A stretch of DNA of 64,000 nucleotides from the NCBI GenBank assembly GCA_934045905.1, contig OW203768.1, positions 35,307,060 through 35,371,059 on the forward strand, given 5' to 3'. The DNA is from Leuctra nigra. Taxonomy: Eukaryota > Arthropoda > Insecta > Plecoptera > Leuctridae. The notes below the pieces were generated by a model, which was not told where the DNA came from, did no database searches, and worked only from the letters and a program-made list of their open reading frames with translations. Both the position numbers and the translations under genes were made by a program. This document shows, one piece after another, positions 54,986 through 64,000 of this stretch. How positions within the stretch are numbered: position 1 is the stretch's first letter; each line of letters opens with the position of its first letter.

Positions 54986-57347
54986 TTTTAAAAAAATTAT
55001 CCATCGGAGGATTTTGTAGAAAATATGGGCAGCACCATACAGGATCGGAATTACAGGCACAAATGCAAATGGGGTGTGTTTATAACATATTCAAATAGGA
55101 GGACTTGGCAGCTTGGCCAGCGTGACAAATAATATCTTCAACACAGAGTTGAATCCAGACTTTCTTGTGTGTGGGGGGGGGGGGGGGGGATCGAAACTCT
55201 GGGGTAAAACTCTTGTCCAGCAGAAGAAAATTGGGGATTCGGGGGAAAATTTTCCTCAAGGTCACTGTATAATGCGATTTGGTTACATTTGGCCAATCAA
55301 ATGTGCTTTGAAATTAAAAATCGCACTTTTTGTTTCAATATCGAAAGGACCACTAAGTAGATACACAATATAAATTGCTTGCACGAAGTAAGTCAATTCC
55401 TACAAGAGTTAAGTTACACATCTAAAAAATTAAGATGTTATTAATATTTGTTCCTACATCATTTAGGTATATCATCAACCTAACTGCCCAAAAAATATAT
55501 TTAATATATCTATATCATTTTCTAAACCAATGTGTGAGGAAAATTTGGCCCGGGGGGGGGGGGCGTCGCCCCTCCGCAGGTATTCCTGAATTCAACACTG
55601 ATTCAACAGCAATCTGCAAGCGTCTATTTGATGTTTTTTGTCACATACTTCTGTTTGTTGTGATTTTGTGTCTCGAGCGAGAGAAGGTAAGGTATTGACA
55701 CAAGCTGGGCCGTTGTTTCTCGACCACTTTGTTCAAGTTTACCTCTCGTATGTGTTGAAATCATTACAAACGAATGGTTAACTTTAACGTAGAGATCGAC
55801 GTATTATCGCCCCAATGATTTTTTACACCTTATCAAAGTCGACATACGGATGAATCGAAGTTACCTAAGAAGTTGCAAAAATACATAATTATCCAAAGGA
55901 ATGGGGCCTTATTGTGTGGATTCAGTTAACCATTTCTCATGGTATAGAGAAATGTTTGTTGGTCTCCACTTTCTAAACTCTTCCACCCAAATGGTAAAGT
56001 AGCTCACAATATCATTCAGTTTTGAACAGTTTTATCAAGGGTTTTATGGTGGATAAAGTGCCAAACAGTAACTACAGGCCAATAAAGCTAATAGTACTGT
56101 GCAAATCATAACAATCCAACAAGCAACAACAATTGCTGATGAAACCTCACTCATTGGTTTGTTAGATATTGTTTATTTCCATGGAAACAGCTATTTGTGT
56201 TTCAAGTCAAATGAATCTCTGATATTTCAGTGTCTGTGAATTGTGGTTGCTGTTCCTAAATCTTGTGTAGGAAAGAAGAAAAGAAGTCCTACAAAACTCT
56301 TACTTTACAAGGTAAACACAACAAGATTATAACATCGACGTCGATTCAGATTTGATTTTATTCTAAAATCTGATTCACATTAGGTGAGGATGGTTCTCTT
56401 TCTGGATTTATTCTAGAGATAATCGATATATATCGTCCGTTCCTGATTAATTAAAATGGTTAAAGAAATGATTATCTGGCTTTAAAGTGGAAGCTTTGAC
56501 AACTTAAATTATTAAGCAAATTAATTCTGCCTTATTCTGAGTATTCTATACCCCACATGTCGTGGTAGTAAACAATACGTGAGCCCATCGAATAATTTGT
56601 GATGCAACTCTCATTATTGAGATTGCAAGGATGAAAGTTATTGCTACTTGTTAATTACCATGGAAACAGCTATTTTGTGTTTGAAATGAAATCTTTGAAT
56701 GAAATTTTCATTGGCATGAATTATGAAGAATCGAACTTCACGTTGTATTCAAAAACCAGATATAACCGAGTTTTGGGTTAGAAATTATGCCATTGTGTTC
56801 TCTGACCACACCTAAAGTTCATTTTTTTGTTATGTTTTATGCTGTAAAAGAATACCAACCTACCTTGTCCACGTTATGAGTACTGTACTTCTATGAGGTA
56901 CTTGTACTAAATGTAATCCAAAATCTTGATCTTGAAGTTAACTGTTCTCAGCATTGTCAGAATCAGATGACAGCTGAATGTCGCATCGAATAAACCTGAT
57001 CTCTTCACGAACGCACACTCTTATAGATAAAACTCGACTTCGTACCAAACTTGAATGTTTCATTTGTGTTTATAACGTCTCTCTTGTCTGCTATGTCTAT
57101 GGCTGAATGTTTATTATTATAATGAGATGATGAAGAAGAGTAATAGGAAACCTTTCCAACATTTACCTCTCAAATGAGGAGATTAATAAACGAGAGATAC
57201 CTCTCAGGAAATACAACTACGGGAATCGAACCCGGAATCTCAAACTATAGCTTGACCAATATTGCTCCGTAACAAAAGATAAACAATAACAGATAATCAT
57301 TGCCTGGTGCACAATTGTGTTGACACCAACACCCTCATCACCAACTA
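54986..57347. other. Mostly unique non-coding stretch
   Basis: G-runs at 55173-55189 and 55552-55563 are flanked by TTGAATCCAGAC and ATTCAACACTGA, like the 3.9-4.6 kb tracts. CCATGGAAACAGCTATTT occurs twice (about 56178 and 56659) within a diverged ~60-bp direct repeat. At 57212-57275 the minus strand has a tRNA-like B-box (GGGTTCGATTCCC), probably a tRNA-derived repeat. No gene is recognised. Confidence 0.45.
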
Positions 57348-57766
57348 TCAACATTGCTGTTGACACATAAGCAACATGGCTATTGACACATAAGCAACAT
57401 GGCTATTGACGCATAAGCAACATTGCTGTTGACACATATACAACATTGCTGTTGACACATAAGCAACATTGCTGTTGACACATAATCAACATTGCTGTTG
57501 ACACATAAACAACATTGCTGTTGACACATAAACAATATTGCTGTTGACACATAAGCAACATTGCTGTTGACACATAAGCAACATTGCTGTTGACACATAA
57601 GCAACATTGCTGTTGACACATAAACAACATTGCTGTTGACACATAAACAACATTGCTGTTGACACATAAGCAACATTGCTGTTGACACATAAGCAACATT
57701 GCTGTTGACACATAAGCAACGTTGCTGTTGACACATAAGCAACATTGCTGTTGACACATAAGCAAC
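57348..57766. repeat. 23-bp minisatellite, about 18 copies
   Basis: Unit AAGCAACATTGCTGT plus TGACACAT with point variants (AAAC, AATC, GGCT). GCAACATTGC contains an imperfect dyad. All three minus frames read through because the unit has no stop in any minus frame. These are not genes. Confidence 0.95.
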
Positions 57767-57794
57767 AGCTACGAGTGAATAATAAGCGCTGCTA

Positions 57795-57938
57795 ACCGGC
57801 TGATCGAGCATAATCTGTGACAAGAGCTGTCAAACGCAAATACCTAATCACATTCGTTGCTATAGTAACAGAAACACCAACCTTACTGTTGAACAATCCG
57901 GTTAATATCTAGACAATCAAGCATAACTGTTGTAATCC
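57795..57938 (+). repeat. Direct repeat flanking the LTR element (left copy)
   Basis: GATCGAGCATAAT..TGACAAGAG and CTGTCAAACGCAAAT are repeated at 60945-61050, on the other side of the LTR element. It also contains GTTGCTATAGTAAC (57856-57869), which fits an RFX X-box consensus but may be chance. Confidence 0.6.
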
Positions 57939-58277
57939 TGTAACGGATCATTAGCGTAGTCATTGTCTTTCTAGTTAGATAGTATAGGTATGTCCTAACC
58001 CTTTAGCCCTCGGGCAGTCTCAAGATGCTTCCCCAGCATTGGCAAGAATGTCATTGTTCTGACCACACCTCAGAGTGGAGGATTGGTCGCCAGTTCACCC
58101 CTCGCAGGCAGGGTAAGCAGGTGCCAGATGCTTTAGTTATCTTCGGAGCTCGGTTGTGAGAGGACGTATGTGTGTCAGCTACGGCGACCACGTGGGTTAA
58201 TTAATAAACCTCATTAATCGTATTATACTTGAGTCTCTTTACTCCTCTTCCCATCCCGTGGGTTGATTGGATCCTCA
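57939..58277 (+). repeat. 5' LTR
   Basis: Starts TGTAACGGATCATT and ends GGATCCTCA. It carries AATAAA at about 58203 as a probable poly(A) signal. No difference from the 3' LTR was seen. Confidence 0.93.
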
Positions 58278-58280
58278 TAT

Positions 58281-58292
58281 TGGCGCCCAACG
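58281..58292 (+). other. Primer-binding site, tRNA-Lys type
   Basis: TGGCGCCCAACG lies three bases after the LTR. It is complementary to the 3' end of lysine tRNA, as used by many Ty3/gypsy-like and retroviral elements. Confidence 0.85.
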
Positions 58293-58460
58293 AAAACGGA
58301 CCGGTTCAACATACGTGTTGGACACGATATCAACCAGTACGAACATACGTGTTCCGCTCTTCGACCAACATTAGTGTTGAGACATTTTACATTTTTGTGT
58401 TAAGTTAATGTGTGTATCGATCATCCGTGATTCGAACTTGTGATCGTGTTGCTGTACGAG

Positions 58461-59273
58461 ATGGGTCCTGTAAAACCGAAGCATGCTCAGGAAGATGGTT
58501 CCGGTTCGTCCGCGCAGGCGGACCTGCAAACCATCCTGGCGGCGATCACCGCCCTCGGCACGCGCGTCGCGGCCCTCGAGCAGCCAGCCCAGCCCCAGCA
58601 GCAAGGCCCGCAGCCGCTAGTATACGTACCGCCGACACCGCCGCTAGCTACGAGTGCGGCGCTTTCTCAGCAGATACCGCGATTTGGCGACGACGACGCA
58701 GTGTATCCCGTCGAATTTATGGACGGTATGGAACAGCAGTTCGTCGCAATGAGTGTGCGACAAGAAGAGAGGATAAGACACGCTATTATGCACATGACCG
58801 GTATGGCCCAGGCATGGGGTAAAGCATTTTATCACATGTGGGAAAGTTGGTCGGATTTCCGTCTGGCGTTCCTGGACATGTTCTGGTCGGAGGACCGACA
58901 GGAAAGGTTGGTACAAGAAATGAATGCAGCGACATTCAATAGACATAGAGACAAAACATACACTTCATTCTTCATAACGTGGATGGCGAGGACGAGACAT
59001 CTATCACCACCAAGGTCCACGCGAGTTTTCATCAGACGCATCACGTCAATGATGCCGTCCAATGTCGAAACAGCCATCATGTCGGCGAAAATAAACAACG
59101 AGCAGGACATGCTCACGTTCTTACGCGATCTGGACGACGTAGCGGCACGCCGGCAAGACCGTTTCACTCCCGAGACTGTGCATCGACGTCAGAACACGGC
59201 CTACCAGAACACGGCTTTCCAGAACAACACGGCTCAAGCGGAAAAGAAGGCAACTCCAGAGTCGGGAAACTAG
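58461..59273 (+). CDS. gag-like protein of the LTR element
   Basis: 270 residues from the first ATG in frame (upstream GTG starts are unlikely). An alanine/glutamine/proline-rich N-terminal region (to about residue 65) is followed by a helical capsid-like segment. There, W (WGKAFYHMWESWSDF, about 115-130), AFLDMFW and F..WMARTRH resemble retrotransposon gag. The tail is basic and glutamine/asparagine-rich, with no CCHC knuckle. The stop TAG follows directly on a GGGAAAC slippery heptamer (59264-59270). GC content is well above the surroundings in the first 250 bp. Confidence 0.8.
   Translation: MGPVKPKHAQEDGSGSSAQADLQTILAAITALGTRVAALEQPAQPQQQGPQPLVYVPPTPPLATSAALSQQIPRFGDDDAVYPVEFMDGMEQQFVAMSVRQEERIRHAIMHMTGMAQAWGKAFYHMWESWSDFRLAFLDMFWSEDRQERLVQEMNAATFNRHRDKTYTSFFITWMARTRHLSPPRSTRVFIRRITSMMPSNVETAIMSAKINNEQDMLTFLRDLDDVAARRQDRFTPETVHRRQNTAYQNTAFQNNTAQAEKKATPESGN
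59264..59270 (+). other. Candidate -1 ribosomal frameshift site GGGAAAC
   Basis: In the gag frame it reads G GGA AAC TAG, the canonical X XXY YYZ phase immediately before the stop. A -1 slip enters the frame that stays open to 59980. Whether a stimulatory structure follows was not computed. Confidence 0.7.
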
Positions 59274-59980
59274 AAACCGTCAGCCAACAGCCTTCATTGC
59301 CGCTGATGGGATATGAATACGTGAAGGCAATTAATGACATCAAAATATCACTCATTCAAAACACCAACGTTGTTGACGAAGTCCAGAGTGCCAACGCGGT
59401 CCCCGAGTCATTGACGCAGAGTGCCAACGCGGTCCCCGAGTCATTGACGCAGAGTGACAACGCGATCCCCGAGTCATTGACGCAGAGTGCCAACGCGGTC
59501 CCCGAGTCATTGACGCAGAGTGCCAACGCGGTCCCCGAGTCATTGACGCAGAGTGACAACGCGATCCCCGAGTCATTGACGCAGAGTGACAACGCGATCC
59601 CCGAGTCATTGACGCAGAGTGCCATCGCCGCCGCAAGAATTGTCGATGACGTGGAGACGAAGGCGAGCGGTCATGAGAAAATCGAGATCAGGAAAGAGAA
59701 GACCGGAAGTCAGGCGATGAACACCATGGAGAACATTAGTGACTATCTCGAACCATTGATGAGACACGATGGCGACAGGAAAGATTACCGAGGAGTCCAC
59801 AGTGCGGCGGAGAACAATAACATCAAGATCCGAGTGAATGAGGAAGTGCCAGGTGCGCTAGCAGGTCAATTGATACCTGTAAGAGTTCCCGTGTGTTTTG
59901 GTGTGTGCGAGCGTGAAACATGTGATACGCCGACATTCTGGAAATGTAAACATAAACTGAGAGACAAGTGTCAAAGGTGA
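59270..59980 (+). CDS. -1 frame extension of gag with an 11-residue repeat
   Basis: About 236 residues if entered by frameshifting; no obvious independent start. After LETVSQQPSLPLMGYEYVK come seven 11-residue repeats of the SANAVPESLTQ type (33 bp each, 59390-59622), alternating with SDNAIPESLTQ. Then comes a charged region and a C-terminal cysteine cluster (CFGVCERETC..KCKHKLRDKC). No protease motif (D-S/T-G) was seen. An open frame also extends upstream in this phase over the gag end, but that part is probably overlap. Confidence 0.55.
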   Translation, partial: LETVSQQPSLPLMGYEYVKAINDIKISLIQNTNVVDEVQSANAVPESLTQSANAVPESLTQSDNAIPESLTQSANAVPESLTQSANAVPESLTQSDNAIPESLTQSDNAIPESLTQSAIAAARIVDDVETKASGHEKIEIRKEKTGSQAMNTMENISDYLEPLMRHDGDRKDYRGVHSAAENNNIKIRVNEEVPGALAGQLIPVRVPVCFGVCERETCDTPTFWKCKHKLRDKCQR

Positions 59981-60195
59981 ACTTTATTCGTTGACACCGC
60001 AACTGATAATCCAGTTATAATTTCTTGTATTTCATGTCAATGTAGGTAGTTTGAGGCTCATGATTTTGTTTCATTGCTTATTGCAAGTGTCATTAGGAGT
60101 AATTATATTGTGTTATGCTCCGTTACTAATATTAATATCGTTAGAGATAAAAATTAGTTAACTTTTGGTCACCCTATTTTGATCTGGCGGGGTGA

Positions 60196-60534
60196 TGTAA
60201 CGGATCATTAGCGTAGTCATTGTCTTTCTAGTTAGATAGTATAGGTATGTCCTAACCCTTTAGCCCTCGGGCAGTCTCAAGATGCTTCCCCAGCATTGGC
60301 AAGAATGTCATTGTTCTGACCACACCTCAGAGTGGAGGATTGGTCGCCAGTTCACCCCTCGCAGGCAGGGTAAGCAGGTGCCAGATGCTTTAGTTATCTT
60401 CGGAGCTCGGTTGTGAGAGGACGTATGTGTGTCAGCTACGGCGACCACGTGGGTTAATTAATAAACCTCATTAATCGTATTATACTTGAGTCTCTTTACT
60501 CCTCTTCCCATCCCGTGGGTTGATTGGATCCTCA
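60196..60534 (+). repeat. 3' LTR
   Basis: Appears identical to the 5' LTR over its length and is followed by TAATCC, which also precedes the 5' LTR. Confidence 0.93.
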
Positions 60535-61241
60535 TAATCCATCAACTTGACAATTGCACAATAGGGAAGCCTTTTAAATTTTATTTGTAAAAATTCGGAA
60601 ATTCAACGCAAAAAAGAAGGATTAGTTACATCTTTATTCATAAAAATGAAATGTTAGTTTCATGTGATATTTTGGTGAGTTACCTCAACAGTGTGTGACG
60701 TAGGTATGAGAAGAATATTATGTCATTCTTACTATTCAACAATGTGAATTACCATGGGGATGAAGTTCAATGTCGACATTTCTGTTTTAAAAAAAAATCT
60801 AAATCAATGCTTGAAAACTATTTATACCACAATAAAAAATAGAATCTGAGGTCAGACACATCTCACCTACCATATTACAAAAAGATTCTAAAACTTAGTT
60901 TAGAGAGACCTTCACATGGTCACAGACAAACCAGCGACATGGAACTGATCGAGCATAATGTTTTGACAAGAGACTGTCAAACGCAAATCCCTACACCTAG
61001 CACCAGATAGAGAAAACACCAACAGAACCGCAGAACAATCCGGAGTAATTCTGCCCAACGGAGGGCGAAAGTTGAAACAAATCAATGTCAAAGGCAGCTT
61101 CCCGCAATACGAGCACAGCAAAGGGAAAAAAACAGTGGGCTGACTGAAAAGTTGGATCGAATTCAAAAGAGAAACATTTTATACGGCGAGGTTGCTGTGC
61201 AACTTTGTGTCGATGATGCGGCCGAAACAATGCATTCATTT
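60535..61241. other. Flank of the LTR element
   Basis: Contains the right copy of the direct repeat (60945-61050: ACTGATCGAGCATAAT, CTGTCAAACGCAAAT). No gene is recognised. Confidence 0.5.
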
Positions 61242-61431
61242 CTGCAGCGCGATTGTGTAAGCTTCACTTCCGCTCCTAGATGCTGAGTGTGTAACTCACT
61301 TTAGAGATGGAGTCCGTCTAACTCTGGCTAGAGGTGTAGGACTCCATCTCTAAAGTGAGTTACACACTCAGCATCTAGGAGATGGACGACTCGTCCAACT
61401 CGGAAGTGAAGCTTACACAATCGCGCTGCAG
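61242..61431. mobile_element. Nested cruciform: hairpin within hairpin
   Basis: Outer arms (61242-61272, 61401-61431; 31 bp, CTGCAGCGCGATTGTG..) and inner arms (61273-61315, 61339-61381; 43 bp, CTCCTAGATGCTGAG..) are both perfect by eye. The only asymmetry is a 19-nt stretch on the right (61382-61400) that itself contains the palindrome GGACGACTCGTCC. No flanking duplication was found. Confidence 0.85.
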
Positions 61432-62171
61432 ATCGTACCGAACTTTCGTTGAACAAACTCAATTGTACGCTTTTACAGTCGTTTTAATAAACACGATGTC
61501 TGACTTTGTGTTTCTTAAATTATGAAATTTGTGCCCTGTAAGACGAAAGCAAATATTTAAATGTATTTTTTTTCCATGAAGGAATTGTGTATTTTTGACA
61601 CTTATATTAAAGTTTAATTGGATCATAGAATAATTAATATTTAACTTATAATATGAATGAATTAGAATTAATTTTGTTTTACATTTGAGCTGGGTAGAGC
61701 TGTTATCTGATATTTTCATAACCGCCAATAGAATCAATTCAGAATTAAATGCATATAACTTTATATATTCCTGAACAGCCTTAATTGAATACGCTATACT
61801 TTTAATTGCCAATCAAAATACGGATAATAGCATTGGGGCAATTATACATTGGGGTTACTGTTTTTATTTGTGTCAATCATCTCCACAGATGAGCTACATG
61901 TAGCTTTGTGGAATTATGTATTTGTATTATTTTCTTGTTATTAATAAAGGAGTTAAAAAAAATTATAGGTAAACAAATACTCAGAAAAAGTCCCAAAACT
62001 CAAAACCATTCGAAACACAAACCTCCATTTGTCAAGTTTCGTTTGGAAGTGTCATATTTATTGGTCACCCCTGAACTTTCTTGAAAATAATATCCCGGGG
62101 GGTCAATAGCTGTGCTACCCAAACCGAAGATATATCAACCCACATCAGACCCACTCTAAGAATGATGATTA
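61432..62171. other. AT-rich non-coding stretch
   Basis: The frame at 61459-61812 (-) has no recognised motif. No repeat terminus was seen. Confidence 0.5.
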
Positions 62172-62764
62172 CTAGGAAAACGCTCAGTGTAACGCGTTGA
62201 TGAGCGAGCACGGGTACGTGTATATTCTTGAACCGGAAATGCGTACACAACGCACAGAAAATATATATAACCATATTGAATTAAAATATGAGTCACTCAA
62301 TCAACATAAAAGTATATGCTTTTCATCGAAACTTAAAAATAGCATCTAAGCATCCTGGTAAATAAGGTGAATCAGATTCAATTCAATTGGCACTGGAAAA
62401 CATTCATTTCGATACTTCATTACTGACAGCTAAGTTCAAACTGATTGGGATGAAACTTTGAAAAAGAGACAATGTTGGTCTTACTGACCATGCAAAATAT
62501 GAGTTTGATCACATTTGTCGAACACCATTTTCATTTTTCAACCTATCAGGAGATGTTTATTTAAATTTTAACCAATCAATGGATTTAAAAAATATTTGGG
62601 TCTGCAAACAGAAAATGTTGTCTCTACTTGTGTGCAAAATTTCAGATCGATCGGTGAAACGGTGCGACTTCTATTGCCCCAGAGCCAAAAGTAAAAAAAA
62701 AACAAAAAAAAACAGAGGTCCGTGTCAAAAGAGTCAAAAGGAGACGCTCGCTTCGCTCCCTCAA
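62172..62764 (-). mobile_element. Family B element B9
   Basis: The plus strand begins CTAGGAAAACGCTCAGTG and ends CGCTTCGCTCCCTCAA (one change from the consensus). It carries the box CAAAATTTCAGATCGATCGG and the A-rich ACAGAGGTCCGTG region seen in B3 and B5. It is internally deleted relative to B5. Confidence 0.75.
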
Positions 62765-63252
62765 TGAAGGGGTCATTTTGTGGATTAATATTCTGTACAA
62801 TCACCCGTCAGACTAGAACCACTCCGTGAACGACAACGAGCTATTATGTCCGTGCATGAAGCGTTTAGACTCTAATCGTCTCTAACTATATCGCCCTGAA
62901 CATTATCTCGACGCTTGGATTATTCAGCGGGTATCACACAGGTCTTGTCTTGTGAATAGTTTCACTAATGTGGAGTACATGACTGGAGAGAGTAGAAATG
63001 CAGCTGCTACTTAGAGCTGGGACGTTTACACATTTCAATGTTCAAACGTCAACTGTAACGTTTAAATATTGTTACACTTTTTATAACAAAAAGTAATGAG
63101 TTTTGTAATACTTAAAATATTGTCAAACTCGCTGAAAAATTGTCTACTACTAGAAAATAAGTTTTTATTCAAATCTAGGAATACAAAGAAAAAAGATTTT
63201 CATTATTATCCTAAAAATTACACGATTTTACTTGGCCTCCGTAGGATACAAT
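62765..63252. other. Non-coding stretch before the 71-bp array
   Basis: Nothing recognised. The frame at 63096-63317 runs into the satellite. Confidence 0.5.
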
Positions 63253-64000
63253 GGGGCCAGATTCACAACAAGTATTATCTCGTATGCGTACTATCATTTG
63301 TATTATCTTTCATATAACATCCTGGGGCCAGATTCACAACAAGTATTATCTCGTATGCGTACTATCTTTTGTATTATCTTTCATATAACATCCTGGGGCC
63401 AGATTCACAACAAGTATTATCTCGTATGCGTACTATCTTTTGTATTATCTTTCATATAACATCCTGGGGCCAGATTCACAACAAGTATTATCTCGTATGC
63501 GTACTATCATTTGTATTATCTTTCATATAACATCCTGGGGCCAGATTCACAACAAGTATTATCTCGTATGCGTACTATCTTTTGTATTATCTTTCATATA
63601 ACATCCTGGGGCCAGATTCACAACAAGTATTATCTCGTATGCGTACTATCTTTTGTATTATCTTTCATATAACATCCTGGGGCCAGATTCACAACAAGTA
63701 TTATCTCGTATGCGTACTATCTTTTGTATTATCTTTCATATAACATCCTGGGGCCAGATTCACAACAAGTATTATCTCGTATGCGTACTATCTTTTGTAT
63801 TATCTTTCATATAACATCCTGGGGCCAGATTCACAACAAGTATTATCTCGTATGCGTACTATCTTTTGTATTATCTTTCATATAACATCCTGGGGCCAGA
63901 TTCACAACAAGTATTATCTCGTATGCGTACTATCTTTTGTATTATCTTTCATATAACATCCTGGGGCCAGATTCACAACAAGTATTATCTCGTATGCGTA
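63253..64000. repeat. 71-bp satellite array, at least 10.5 copies, continuing past the window
   Basis: Unit start GGGGCCAGATTCACAAC, repeating at 63253, 63324 and every 71 bp. Units are almost identical (an ATCATTT/ATCTTTT variant). The start resembles DNA-transposon ends of the GGGCC..ATTCAC type, such as the element at 26868. Confidence 0.95.

Larger units (their letters stand above)
57939..60534 (+). mobile_element. Non-autonomous LTR retrotransposon with gag-like ORF, recent
   Basis: Two 339-bp LTRs (57939-58277 and 60196-60534) look identical by eye. The flanks give a target duplication of TAATCC (or 5 bp AATCC; the LTR end is ambiguous by 1-2 bases). Internally there is a tRNA-Lys-type primer site, a gag-like ORF, a -1 frame extension with a 33-bp minisatellite, and a purine-rich tract GGCGGGGTGA just before the 3' LTR. 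No protease, RT, RNase H or integrase is recognisable, so it must depend on another element's enzymes. Confidence 0.92.

Noticed and set aside
57212..57275. tRNA gene on the minus strand
   Set aside because: Only the T-arm/B-box is convincing; the other arms do not fold.
57380..57823. Cysteine-rich repetitive open frames on the minus strand
   Set aside because: Product of the 23-bp minisatellite, open in all three frames.
57856..57869. RFX X-box
   Set aside because: The match is good, but it is a single site within a dispersed repeat and no gene lies nearby.
58412..58822. 136-codon arginine-rich frame and several minus-strand frames over the LTR element
   Set aside because: Shadows of the GC-rich gag-like frame.

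Overview
The window looks like AT-rich intergenic DNA from an invertebrate animal, possibly a mollusc or another marine lineage; the sequence does not settle which. The evidence is eukaryotic: an R4/Dong-type retrotransposon with a restriction-like endonuclease, THAP-domain remnants, APE-type non-LTR retrotransposon remnants, Helitron-like elements, many foldback/MITE elements, an LTR element with a lysine-tRNA-type primer site, and satellite arrays. I found no convincing host gene. Every long open frame is either inside a mobile element or an artefact of a tandem array.

Layout. 1-14.5 kb: two copies of a composite dispersed element (family A, copies A1 and A2), a decayed and a partial Helitron-like element (family B), a large foldback carrying two smaller hairpin elements (6007-7206), a TA-flanked MITE and tRNA-like SINE pieces. 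14.7-20.3 kb: a 5.6-kb foldback with ~1.25-kb arms. It holds a degenerate gene of an uncharacterised protein family (TVDTDV, TGCD.VSSF, YDRTS and CXC-type cysteine motifs), and its right arm is split by a dead APE-type retrotransposon. 21.4-24.2 kb: family B copies, one nested inside another. 25.5-28.3 kb: A3, a TIR element and a short tandem repeat. 29.0-32.4 kb: a 54-bp satellite array. 33.2-36.2 kb: a restriction-like-endonuclease fragment and two nested TIR elements. 36.9-41.1 kb: A4, carrying a TTAA-flanked element and a TA-flanked element with THAP-domain remnants. 43.4-53.1 kb: A5 (with B5 inserted), A6 (with an intact Dong-like retrotransposon in its TAA microsatellite) and A7. 53.4-64 kb: family B copies, a 23-bp minisatellite, a recent gag-only LTR element with a canonical -1 frameshift site, a nested cruciform and a 71-bp satellite that runs off the end.

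The most interesting system is family A. Each copy has a ~400-1070-bp hairpin head, then a body of degenerate tandem modules, then a hypervariable trinucleotide microsatellite, then a tail ending in a perfect hairpin followed by TAGAT. Each module places a CRE/ATF site (TGACGTCA), an ETS site (CCGGAAGT on the other strand) and a YY1-like site (AAAATGGCGGC) in a near-constant 30-nt frame. About 25 such modules occur in 64 kb. The elements therefore look like mobile arrays of promoter-type binding sites, and their microsatellite also serves as a landing pad for the TAA-inserting retrotransposon. Regulatory activity is inference; the motif arrangement is visible directly.
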